From: Alphaproteobacteria bacterium
GTDB lineage: Bacteria > Planctomycetota > Phycisphaerae > UBA1845
DNA length: 64,000 nt
Reading direction: 5' to 3'
Assembly (NCBI GenBank): GCA_028285105.1
Contig: JANQQE010000030.1
Location: forward strand, 1 to 64,000
Shown in pieces: positions 1-7,285 of the stretch (position 1 is the stretch's first letter; the number at the start of each line of letters is the position of its first letter). The position numbers were made by a program, and so were the translations under genes. The notes beneath the pieces are model-generated. The model searched no databases and was not told the origin of the DNA. It saw only the letters and a list, made by a program, of their open reading frames with translations.

Positions 1-422
1 GCGTCATTCACGCAATTGTCGCAGGCATCACCAACACCGTCGCCATCGCTGTCTCCCTGGTCAGGATTGTCGGCGTTTGGACAGTTGTCTTCCTCGTCAA
101 CAACACCGTCACCATCGGCATCGGGTTCGACATCTTCGACAACAGGGTCGTCGCCCTCAACTGGCTCTTCACCTTCACCAGGCTCATCCCCCTCACCGGG
201 TAATTGGGGTTGGCCAGGATCATTGCCACCGCCCCCTTGATCGTCGCCATCGTCATTGGCCGGCTCATCTTGTGGTTGCGGCGCATCGCCATCTGGCAAG
301 CCGTCCCCGTCGCCATCCGCACCGTCATGTGTCGCTGGCGTACCGCACCCCGTCATATTCGGCACCGCCACCAACATCGACATCCCCATCAACAGCAGCA
401 AAACATCCTTCGTTCGTAACAT
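1..422 (-). CDS. Lipoprotein with thrombospondin type 3 repeats (partial, C-terminus beyond left edge)
   Basis: The reading frame is open from the ATG at 422 to the edge, so about 140 residues are visible. The N-terminus (MLRTKDVLLLLMGMSMLVAV, then PNMTGC) is a lipoprotein signal peptide with a lipobox ending at the Cys, so the protein is probably lipid-anchored outside the inner membrane. Next comes a low-complexity stretch rich in Asp, Gly, Glu and Pro, then the motif DADGDGVVDEEDNCP and DSDGDGVGDACDNC, which is the calcium-binding thrombospondin type 3 pattern. The family usually uses these repeats as calcium-rigidified stalks; the working domain, if any, lies outside the window. Function is unknown. 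An overlapping minus-strand frame at 8-328 is a shadow of these repeats and was ignored. The call of repeat type is firm, the role is not. Confidence 0.8.
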   Translation of the reverse strand, partial: MLRTKDVLLLLMGMSMLVAVPNMTGCGTPATHDGADGDGDGLPDGDAPQPQDEPANDDGDDQGGGGNDPGQPQLPGEGDEPGEGEEPVEGDDPVVEDVEPDADGDGVVDEEDNCPNADNPDQGDSDGDGVGDACDNCVND

Positions 423-747
423 TGAATTCCTCGATTCTTTTGAAACTGCACCCACCGTATTGACACCGCCCCCCGCGGCCCCTCACGATTTGCGAAGCCC
501 CGTGGCTTCGGCTGCTACTCACACCTCCCCCCTGTGGAAAAGCTGTGATAACGTTTGCCAGGCCATTTCGTTTTTGGACACAAATCTGGCCTGGGCTGCC
601 CCCAAACGACCGGAATTCACACCCCTGCGAATCCGGCCGCTGTGATCGCCCATCTGTGGAAAATCACAGTTCGTTTTCGTGAATCTCACATCCTTTCAAT
701 TCATCCCCAATCTTTCCCAACCCATGCCCGGGGTGTATGATCCGGCC
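423..747. other. Divergent intergenic region without a gene
   Basis: This 325-base stretch separates the minus-strand lipoprotein from the plus-strand gene at 748. I see no convincing coding region. It must hold promoters for both sides. Two copies of TGTGGAAAA (about 535 and 656) resemble DnaA boxes with one mismatch but are too few to mean an origin. Confidence 0.5.
713..741 (+). promoter_or_regulatory. Promoter giving a leaderless transcript
   Basis: A -10 hexamer TATGAT lies at 736-741, with a weak -35 (TTTCCC, 713-718) 17 bases upstream. Exactly six bases separate the -10 from the ATG at 748, so transcription would start on or next to the start codon. No Shine-Dalgarno sequence precedes the ATG. 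Same spacing as at 1723 and 2895. Confidence 0.5.
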
Positions 748-1680
748 ATGAGCACTTCATCACTGACGCGTAATCCTCTGCCGGATTCCGCCATAAATAT
801 GGCAAATTGTTTGGTCGATCTCGCCTGCGATGCCGGAACAGGCATCGATTGCGATGCGGTTCTGACGGCGTTGGGTGCTGGGATAGGGTTTTTCTTCACG
901 CAGTCAGCCGACGACGATTTGCCGGGTTTCGCTGAGTGTCACGATTTTGCCCTGATGGAAACCGCCGCACTGTTTGGCGTTCGCATAAGGGCGATGCATC
1001 CGCCGCGGGCGCGACATCGGCTGTCCGAGTCAGAGGAATTTGCGGAGCACTTTACCGACAGTTACGTTCCGCTCATCGAACGGGCACTGGATAACAATCA
1101 ACGTGTGCTGGCGTTTCGCGGCTGGTCATCCGAGGCCGGGGCGACATGGGGAATCGTCGATCGCCATGACAATGATAGCGATGCGCTTTGGGGGCGCATT
1201 CCCGACTGCGCGGAGCCGATACGCCTTGATCAGCCGGCACTGCAATGTTATGTGGTTGAAGAATTGCAATCGGTGAAACCGAATGCGAAAGATATATTGA
1301 CGCGCGGTGCGATGACGGCTGTCGAGTTGCGCGAGCGCGGTTCGCAGGTGTACCCGGAATTGTTGCAAACGCTGGTCGTCTTTGAAGAACTCATACGCAA
1401 GGTCGAAGTCGATACGAACACGGTATCGATCGATGAGATCGTTACGTTATTCAAACGGATGGAGCAGCGGCGCAGACTGACCGTTCGATTTCTGGCGAAA
1501 AATGTTGCCGAGTTGGAAGCAATTAAACGCATGCCCAATCTGCTGTTCCTAACCGAAAATGATGCCGTCGCATGCAGACGTTTCCTCAAGAATGCGAACC
1601 ATGCGACGTTGAAGAAAACGCTCGTAGAACGACTTGAAATCAATCGCGAAATTGAAGGCCTTTTGGCATCATTCGTATAA
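748..1680 (+). CDS. Hypothetical protein of unknown function
   Basis: The product is 310 residues with no signal peptide or membrane segment, so it is probably cytoplasmic. I do not recognise the family. The N-terminal part (CLVDLACDAGTGIDCDAV, ALGAGIGFFFTQS) and a middle part ending WGIVDRH have a loose feel of papain-like/BtrH-type folds with a late His, but this is only an impression. The C-terminal third is helical and charged (ELRERGSQVYPELLQTLVVF, KRMEQRRRLTVRFL). The start at 748 is chosen because a TATGAT -10 element ends six bases upstream; frames beginning at 679 or 724 would start upstream of the predicted transcription start. It is transcribed in the same direction as the next two genes, but each of those has its own close promoter, so an operon is not needed. 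Confidence 0.6.
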   Translation: MSTSSLTRNPLPDSAINMANCLVDLACDAGTGIDCDAVLTALGAGIGFFFTQSADDDLPGFAECHDFALMETAALFGVRIRAMHPPRARHRLSESEEFAEHFTDSYVPLIERALDNNQRVLAFRGWSSEAGATWGIVDRHDNDSDALWGRIPDCAEPIRLDQPALQCYVVEELQSVKPNAKDILTRGAMTAVELRERGSQVYPELLQTLVVFEELIRKVEVDTNTVSIDEIVTLFKRMEQRRRLTVRFLAKNVAELEAIKRMPNLLFLTENDAVACRRFLKNANHATLKKTLVERLEINREIEGLLASFV

Positions 1681-1722
1681 TCGCGAAATACGCAGCGTCG
1701 CAACCAATTGGTTCGAACGGTG

Positions 1723-1728
1723 TACAAT
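1723..1728 (+). promoter_or_regulatory. -10 element TACAAT of a leaderless promoter
   Basis: TACAAT ends six bases before the ATG at 1735 and no Shine-Dalgarno is visible, so the mRNA probably begins at the start codon. The -35 is poor. Confidence 0.45.
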
Positions 1729-1734
1729 AGAAAT

Positions 1735-2850
1735 ATGAGCATGCGAAACACGATCACGTTGGGTTGCTTCACTGCGCTGCTTTCAGTGCCTGCCATCCTC
1801 GCGCAGTCCGAACCGCAACCCATCAAACCGGTTTATCCGGAAACACCACCGCGCGCCCGCCGGTCGCCACCGCCCGAGCTTCCGCCCATGCAACCGGACC
1901 CGTACAGCGACCCGAAGTTGCTCGACGGGTTCTGGCCGACCGACCCAATGATCGAACTCTTTGTCAAACGCTCCATCGAACAAGCCACCGAAACGTACGA
2001 TCTGCGCCCGGAGCAAGCCGAACGACTTCAGCAAAGCATGGTCAATCGCTGGACGAAGTTCATGCACGACAACCGTGCCGATATTCAACCGCTGATGAAC
2101 GAATACGCATCTGCAAACCTCGCGAATGAACCGCCCTCACCCGACAAAGTTTCTGACTGGGCGGCGCGGGCGACTCCGGTTTATCGATTGGTGCTGGGCA
2201 AACTGCTTGAAGGCGAATTTGAGTTTCGAGCGGCGCTCGATCCCGATCAACAGGCACTCTTCGATGAACAGCGGGTCGAACGGCGCGAAGCACTCGAACG
2301 ATTTCAAAGTCGGCTGCGTCGTTGGAGTGTGGGCAATTTCGAAGAGAAGGAATGGTGGAACCCAGATGGGCAGGCCATGCCCGAAGGCCTCGACCCAACT
2401 GGGAGATGGTTCGCGCAAATCAAGACAAACAACAAGAAGAGCGACGACTTCAAGCGGGCAGCGATCAAACAGTTCCCGCAGCGTGTCAAGAACGAATTCG
2501 CCGCCTGGGAGCAATACGTCCGCAACTATTGCGATCATTTCGAACTCGATCAAAGTCAGCGTAACACGGCAATGTCGATGCTTCGAGAAATGCTCAACCG
2601 GGCGTTCGATCATGTCTACAAACGCCGCGATCTCATCGCCAAACTTGAAATGAAAATCGCCAACCCCGAGGGCGTCGATCCCAACAAGATCGAGCAGGAC
2701 ATGGTCGAATTGTATGGCCCCCTCGATGCATTGTTTCGCGAGTTATCGGCTCGCATCGAACGCCTGCCCACCCGAAACCAGCGATCCCGAATCGTGAACC
2801 GGCAGAACGCATATACCGCCCCAACCGACGCCAATTCGTCCGGCAAGTAG
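1735..2850 (+). CDS. Exported helical protein of unknown function
   Basis: The 371-residue product starts MSMRNTITLGCFTALLSVPA followed by ILAQ, a cleavable signal peptide, so it is exported, likely to the periplasm. After a Pro-rich linker (about residues 25-60) the rest is predicted helical with many Gln, Arg and Glu. Segments such as LRPEQAERLQQSM and LDPDQQALFDEQ recall the LTxxQ pattern of CpxP/Spy-like periplasmic proteins, but length and sequence differ and I do not claim membership. The start at 1735 follows a TACAAT -10 box by six bases; a frame starting at 1708 would lie upstream of it. Neighbours (unknown gene before, mnmA after) give no clue. Function unknown. Confidence 0.65.
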   Translation: MSMRNTITLGCFTALLSVPAILAQSEPQPIKPVYPETPPRARRSPPPELPPMQPDPYSDPKLLDGFWPTDPMIELFVKRSIEQATETYDLRPEQAERLQQSMVNRWTKFMHDNRADIQPLMNEYASANLANEPPSPDKVSDWAARATPVYRLVLGKLLEGEFEFRAALDPDQQALFDEQRVERREALERFQSRLRRWSVGNFEEKEWWNPDGQAMPEGLDPTGRWFAQIKTNNKKSDDFKRAAIKQFPQRVKNEFAAWEQYVRNYCDHFELDQSQRNTAMSMLREMLNRAFDHVYKRRDLIAKLEMKIANPEGVDPNKIEQDMVELYGPLDALFRELSARIERLPTRNQRSRIVNRQNAYTAPTDANSSGK

Positions 2851-2894
2851 CATTCCAAGCTGTTGGCGGCGATGGAAGATCGACTCCCAATCAC

Positions 2895-2900
2895 TACAAT
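2895..2900 (+). promoter_or_regulatory. -10 element TACAAT of a leaderless promoter (mnmA)
   Basis: TACAAT is followed by GGGGGC and then the mnmA ATG at 2907, the third case of a six-base gap between -10 and start codon in this window. The G-run could instead act as a weak ribosome binding site but is too close to the ATG. Confidence 0.45.
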
Positions 2901-2906
2901 GGGGGC

Positions 2907-4031
2907 ATGGTTGGTTCGACCGACAAATCAAACAAGCCCAAAGTCCTCGTCGCGATGAGTGGCGGGGTCGATTCGAGCGTCACCGCATGCCTGTTGCGGG
3001 AGCAAGGTTACGAAGTGATGGGCTTGTTCATGCGCGTCGGTGCGGAGATGCCCGAAGACCAGGCTTGTTCCACCGATATCGAAAGCCCGAAGCGATCGCA
3101 TCAAGGTTGCTGTAGTGCATCCGATGCTGCCGATGCACGGTTCGTCGCCGGAATGCTGGACATCCCCTTCTATGTGCTGAATTTCAAACCCGACTTCGAA
3201 CGGTTGATCGACTATTTCGCCGACGAATACGCTGCCGGTCGCACACCCAATCCGTGTGTCCAGTGCAACACCTGGCTCAAATTCGGAAAACTCGTCGAAT
3301 ATGCCGACATGCTCGGCTGCAAATATGTCGCCACCGGCCACTATGCCCGTCTCGACCGCGAGGGTGGCCGCACGCGATTGCGCCGCGGTATCGATCATCG
3401 AAAAGATCAATCGTATTTTCTGTTCGGCGTCCGTTCGGAGATGCTCGACCGTGCGATGTTTCCCATCGGTCATTTGCAAAAGGATGAGGTACGGAAGGAA
3501 GCCGAGCGTTTTGGGTTGCCGGTTCACAACAAACCCGATTCGGTGGAAATCTGCTTTGTACCCGATCGCGACTATGCGCGGGTGGTTCGCGAGCGACGAC
3601 CAGACGCCTTCAAACCGGGCAACATCGAAGACGCCGAGGGCAAAGTGCTGGGCGACCACGACGGCGTGGCCAATTTCACAATCGGGCAGCGCCGGGGTCT
3701 TGGCGTGGCGGCTGGCAAACCTGTTTACGTCACGCAACTCAATGTCTTGAATAACACCGTCGTGCTGGGCGAGCGGGCAGACCTGATGCACAAGAACCTG
3801 ATTGCAAACGAGGCAAACTTCGTATCGACACCACCCACGGATTCCATCCGCTGCGAAGGTCAAATCCGATACCAGCACCAAGCCGCCACCTGCACCGTGA
3901 CCGCATCTCCTGATGGCACATTGGATGTCGAATTCGACGAACCCCAATCGGCGATCACACCCGGACAAGCGCTGGTCCTCTACCACGGCGACGAAGTCAT
4001 CGGCGGTGGCTGGATCGATCGCGTGCTTTAA
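2907..4031 (+). CDS. mnmA: tRNA-specific 2-thiouridylase MnmA
   Basis: MnmA thiolates U34 of Lys, Glu and Gln tRNAs to 2-thiouridine in the cytoplasm, using ATP to adenylate the base and a relayed persulfide. The 374-residue protein has the expected length. The PP-loop SGGVDSS is at residues 18-24; the first catalytic cysteine lies in NPCVQCN and the second in SVEICFVPDRDY; ATGHYAR and KDQSYFLF are also typical. The C-terminal barrel region (TIGQRRGLG, GEVIGGGWID-like end) is complete. A Cys-rich insert (QACSTD...GCCSAS) after the first strand is also found in relatives from many bacteria. It is the last gene of the left plus-strand group and is followed by a palindromic repeat that could help end transcription. 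Confidence 0.96.
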   Translation: MVGSTDKSNKPKVLVAMSGGVDSSVTACLLREQGYEVMGLFMRVGAEMPEDQACSTDIESPKRSHQGCCSASDAADARFVAGMLDIPFYVLNFKPDFERLIDYFADEYAAGRTPNPCVQCNTWLKFGKLVEYADMLGCKYVATGHYARLDREGGRTRLRRGIDHRKDQSYFLFGVRSEMLDRAMFPIGHLQKDEVRKEAERFGLPVHNKPDSVEICFVPDRDYARVVRERRPDAFKPGNIEDAEGKVLGDHDGVANFTIGQRRGLGVAAGKPVYVTQLNVLNNTVVLGERADLMHKNLIANEANFVSTPPTDSIRCEGQIRYQHQAATCTVTASPDGTLDVEFDEPQSAITPGQALVLYHGDEVIGGGWIDRVL

Positions 4032-4060
4032 GAGCGATTGTTCCGCGTGAATTCGACTCC

Positions 4061-4132
4061 GTGGGGTCCGCTGTGCGGACCATTGCCAACAATAATCACG
4101 CATTAGACCGCGGTCCGCACAGCGGACCCTAC
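4061..4132. repeat. Paired palindromic repeat (REP-like), complete copy
   Basis: Two inverted arms, GGGTCCGCTGTGCGGACC (4064-4081) and GGTCCGCACAGCGGACCC (4112-4129), lie 30 bases apart just after mnmA. Each arm is itself a hairpin (GGTCCGC/GCGGACC around a 3-base loop). A near-identical pair occurs at 48472-48545 and a decayed single arm at 25549-25568, so this is a dispersed genomic repeat. It could act as a transcript end or be a REP-type element. Confidence 0.85.
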
Positions 4133-4321
4133 ACTTTCACAACGTACACTCTGGGTCGCATGGATTGATTAGGGAATCTATGCAGTTCATTACAGGTTTG
4201 ACGCTGCTATTTAAGCGTAGACCGCCCAACTCCGACGATGTATTGCGACTTCAAATCATCCCTTCAAGTCTATTTCAAACACCAGCCGATAACAGGATGT
4301 AACCCAAACCCATAGCAACCG

Positions 4322-5263
4322 ATGCAAGAAGCCCCCATGCAAAAAACAAGAGTACCTCCAAAACCAAGGCACAAGTCACCAGACACCCACGAGAATACCG
4401 ATACTGCATCTGGGCAATCGGCATCCCAAAGCGCCGATCAGTCGCATGTTTCCAGATCGCCGCATATATCCGGATCAACTCATTCAGCGAAGTCCTCGCA
4501 ACTTAACACCACCGAACTGCGCTTGCAGGAACAGTTCGATCAGCTTGAAGCTCAGTTCGATTTGCTCAAAGATCAGACGCGTCAGGCTCAGAGACTGGCA
4601 TCGCTGGGAACGGCGGCGACGATGCTGGCCCATGAGTTCAATAACCTGATGTCGCCGGTGGTTGGATATGCCCAGTACGCGATCGATTCTCAAGATCCCG
4701 AGTTGATGGCCAAGGCCCTTCGGATCACGTTGAAGCAGACGGGAATTATGACGGCCATGTCAGATCGGATTCTCGGTCTGGCGGCAAATGAATCCGGATC
4801 GGTGCAACGGGTCAACATCAAAGAGGCGATCAACGACGCCCGGGAGTGTTTGATCCGCGATCTCTCCAAAGACAACATCGAATTCGTTACCGATATCGAC
4901 GAATCGCTGACATTTCTCGCCGACCCAAGGCAGATGCAGCAGGTGTTCTTTAATCTGCTATCTAACGCCCGGCAGGCGATCCAGCATCGTCATGGCCGCC
5001 TCACGATAACAGCTCAGAGAATCGACGACGAGATGGTTTCGATCAGCTTCCGCGACAACGGATCGGGTATTCCCGAAGGCTCGCTCGATGCCATCTTCCA
5101 GGAATTCTACACGACAAAAAAAGACCGACCCGGAAAGAGCGGAATCGGTCTGGGCTTGTCGATGTGTCGCGACATCATTGAAGAACATCGCGGGACCATT
5201 CAAGTTTCGAGCACGGTCGGTGAAGGTACGATCTTTACGATTAAACTACCGTCTGGCGATTAG
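4322..5263 (+). CDS. Soluble sensor histidine kinase
   Basis: The protein (313 residues) autophosphorylates a His and passes phosphate to an unidentified response regulator. After a Ser/Thr/Gln-rich, probably unstructured N-terminus (1-60) and a short coiled coil (65-95), the HisKA H-box reads LGTAATMLAHEFNNLMSPV with the phospho-acceptor His at 104. The HATPase_c domain shows the N box (FFNLLSNARQAI), G1 (DNGSGIP), an F box (FQEFYTTK) and G2 (GIGLGLSM). There is no membrane segment or PAS domain, so input must come through a partner or the N-terminal tail. The start at 4322 could equally be the Met at 4337. No response regulator is adjacent; the HTH-receiver protein at 24903 is the only one in the window. 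It converges with the DUF3179 gene at 5312. Confidence 0.88.
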   Translation: MQEAPMQKTRVPPKPRHKSPDTHENTDTASGQSASQSADQSHVSRSPHISGSTHSAKSSQLNTTELRLQEQFDQLEAQFDLLKDQTRQAQRLASLGTAATMLAHEFNNLMSPVVGYAQYAIDSQDPELMAKALRITLKQTGIMTAMSDRILGLAANESGSVQRVNIKEAINDARECLIRDLSKDNIEFVTDIDESLTFLADPRQMQQVFFNLLSNARQAIQHRHGRLTITAQRIDDEMVSISFRDNGSGIPEGSLDAIFQEFYTTKKDRPGKSGIGLGLSMCRDIIEEHRGTIQVSSTVGEGTIFTIKLPSGD

Positions 5264-5311
5264 AGACGTCACGCCGCTATTTCGCAGCGACTCCACGGCA
5301 TTTGAAAGACT

Positions 5312-6124
5312 TCATCCGCTTGACTTCGCCTCATGCGCGGACTTTGAACCCAATAGCACCTTGGTGTTCGGATGATTCTTTCGCCATTCGCCGAGCGAAA
5401 CCGGAGCGGGTTCCGCAAGAAATGAAATGGTTTCGCCTTTTCTCTTTCCGCTGATTGCCGTCCACTTCTCGTTGTCAAGCGGATACCAGAGACTTTGGGT
5501 CTTGTAGTCGTAGATCAGGAATACATCCTTGTAAACAAACCCGCTGACGCCAAATGAATCATTCTTGCCGTTCGATTCGCGTCCGTGAACCACGGACAGT
5601 TTGGCCAACGGTCACCATCCGACCGTTACGGGCTTACCGCCAATCGTATCGTTGACCAACTCATGCCGATCGAGCAGGGAAATCGGGTAGGCCCGAACAT
5701 CGTCACCTTCAACCCAACCAATTACCATAATGTCTTCCACTGTCTCGGGGCGCTCGTCCTTTCGGTATGGACTGACCGGGACACCCATGAGTCGCTTGTC
5801 GTCGGGGTTAACGTACAAAGGATCGTCAATGGCAACGATGCGATACTTGCCGATTCCAAATTGAAGTTCAGCCGCATCGATGGGCGAACCCGTGAAATCG
5901 TACCATTCTTCCTCGCCGGTTTTGGGATTCGTCCCGCCCCACACATGCGTCTTGTCGCCATCGACTCGAATCTTATTGCTGTCCGGCCCAATGATTCCGC
6001 GGTACGTCGGGGTTGCTTTCGCATCACTTTCTGGTTTGGGCGCATCAGCATGCGAAGTCGTTGGGCTACAAACGAAGATGCCTACAATGATGGCGAACTT
6101 CAGCGCAAGCAAACGCTTGAACAT
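5312..6124 (-). CDS. DUF3179-family protein, candidate selenoprotein with in-frame UGA
   Basis: Read through one in-frame TGA (5614-5612), this is a 270-residue exported protein. A signal peptide (MFKRLLALKFAIIVGIFVCS, then PTTSHA) is followed by a domain that I recognise as DUF3179: RAYPISLLDRHELVNDTIGG, KPVTVGW, then the TGA, then PLAKLSVVHG and, further on, FGVSGFVYKDVFLIYDYKTQ and SLWYPL...EWRKNHPNTKVL. In DUF3179 proteins the TGA position is normally a Cys (the C of a YCPL or WCPL motif), so the codon fits selenocysteine (residue 171). Both halves are in the same frame with no gap and the downstream half is conserved, which argues against simple decay. A perfect hairpin follows the TGA. 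The start at 6124 is set by GAGGAG eight bases upstream. Function of DUF3179 is unknown; a redox role is inference. The alternative is a nonsense mutation. Confidence 0.75.
5581..5597 (-). promoter_or_regulatory. Candidate bacterial SECIS hairpin
   Basis: On the minus strand, GUCCGUG-GUU-CACGGAC forms a perfect 7-bp stem with a 3-base loop, extendable by one U-G pair. It starts 14 bases after the UGA, so the loop begins about 21 bases after it, within the distance usual for bacterial SECIS elements, and the loop begins with G. It lies inside the coding sequence, as bacterial SECIS elements do. No bulged U was identified. Confidence 0.6.
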
Positions 6125-6217
6125 GACCACACTCCTCAAAAAATCGCCCGGGACATTCGACAAGGATAGAGCTGATGGCTGACGAAGTCTAACCAAGCTT
6201 GACCTCAATGGATGAAT

Positions 6218-7258
6218 CTACCAATCCAATCCAAGAAAAAGGCAGTTCAGACCGCTGCCAATTCCGCAGAAACCGACCCGGTGACCCGCTTGCAGGAATC
6301 CGCGTTCGTCGGCCATCGCTGCCGTCATGGGTAGCGATGCCGTCCCGATGTTGCCGAGGTGCGAGAACGTCACATAGTCGCCATCACTTGGGAATTCGAA
6401 TGCTTTTAAGATCGCGTTGCGATGCCATGAACCGACTTGATGGCACACAATACGATCGGGCGCGTTTTCATTCCAATCCAGGAGCGTCTTGAATTCGCGC
6501 CATGTTTCCGCGCCCAATTTGACGCCATGTTCCAATACGGCGGCTGCATCGGTTTCCATTTCCATCGGTGCGTTTGCAGATACACCCGTTGCAGGCCCCC
6601 ATCGACATAGATGGTGAAAACTCGGTGCGCTGCGGGCAACACCACCAAGCAATCTGTGTCCTTCTTTACCGAATGAATCGTCGGTCAGCAGCACCCCAAC
6701 CGCCCCGGAACCGCCCGTCATCGTTGCCAGCGATTTCTTGAATTTCACTGGGTCGGGGTTATCGAGCAACCGCTTGATCGTGACCTCTACGATTTCACGG
6801 GCCGACTCGCATGCCACGACCAAACCGGCTCGCGTTTGTCCCAGTTCGATCGCGTTTGATACTCGAACCATTCCGGACAAGACACCTAGACACGCACTTG
6901 AAACGTCAAACACCTCAGCCGCCGGACCCACGCCAAGATTGTCGGCGGCTGCACATGCTGTTGCGGGCTCGAGGTTGTCCCGACAAACGCCAGCGTAAAT
7001 GAAGATACCGATATCGGAAGGTGAAACGTTCGATTGATCGAGTGCTTTCTTGCCAGCTTTTGCGGCGGGAACCCAGATGGGCAAACCCGGTTCCCAAAAA
7101 CGCCGTTCGGTTACACCGGTCAGACGCTCCAGCTGGCCGCGGCGCAGGTTGTACGCCTCGTACAGCGGCGCCAGATCCTCTTCAAGTTCTGACGATGTGA
7201 CCACGTTGGGTGCGAGTTCGTACCCGATGGAAGCTAGCTTAACCTTGTTGTATCGCAT
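6218..7258 (-). CDS. OleA-like beta-ketoacyl synthase III
   Basis: This 346-residue thiolase-fold enzyme resembles OleA, which joins two fatty acyl chains head to head to give a beta-keto acid, more than ordinary FabH. Visible support: ERRFWEPG, then CRDNLEPATA with Glu97 matching the OleA general base, the catalytic Cys123 in FDVSSACLG, His273 in CHQVGSW, Asn303 in HLGNIGTASLP, and the closing GIGSGLNCLFLGLDW, a signature end of OleA. It lies 27 bases after pfaC on the same strand and is probably the last gene of the pfa operon. The inferred job is to condense or offload the polyene chain made by the Pfa proteins. No oleB, oleC or oleD is in the window. A plain KASIII that primes the synthase is the alternative. 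Confidence 0.85.
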   Translation of the reverse strand: MRYNKVKLASIGYELAPNVVTSSELEEDLAPLYEAYNLRRGQLERLTGVTERRFWEPGLPIWVPAAKAGKKALDQSNVSPSDIGIFIYAGVCRDNLEPATACAAADNLGVGPAAEVFDVSSACLGVLSGMVRVSNAIELGQTRAGLVVACESAREIVEVTIKRLLDNPDPVKFKKSLATMTGGSGAVGVLLTDDSFGKEGHRLLGGVARSAPSFHHLCRWGPATGVSANAPMEMETDAAAVLEHGVKLGAETWREFKTLLDWNENAPDRIVCHQVGSWHRNAILKAFEFPSDGDYVTFSHLGNIGTASLPMTAAMADERGFLQAGHRVGFCGIGSGLNCLFLGLDW

Positions 7259-7285
7259 GAATAAATGAGTGCTCGGTGCCTACTA

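Noticed and set aside
531-670. Two TGTGGAAAA sequences as DnaA boxes of a replication origin
   Set aside because: Each has a mismatch to the DnaA consensus, there are only two, and no dnaA, dnaN or AT-rich unwinding region is nearby.
1126-1826. Minus-strand frames opposite the genes at 748 and 1735
   Set aside because: No start signals, Ser/Arg/Thr-rich composition, and they cross the promoter and start of the plus-strand gene.
2928-4103. A 391-codon open frame on the minus strand opposite mnmA
   Set aside because: It mirrors mnmA codon by codon, has no recognisable motif, and mnmA is certain. The same applies to long minus-strand frames opposite pfaA (17599-18504 region) and the ABC ATPase (32032-32763).
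5612-6124. The DUF3179 gene as two separate genes or a simple pseudogene
   Set aside because: Both halves lie in one frame, the second half lacks its own start signal and carries conserved family motifs, and the TGA sits precisely at the conserved Cys position; recoding explains this better, though a nonsense mutation cannot be ruled out.
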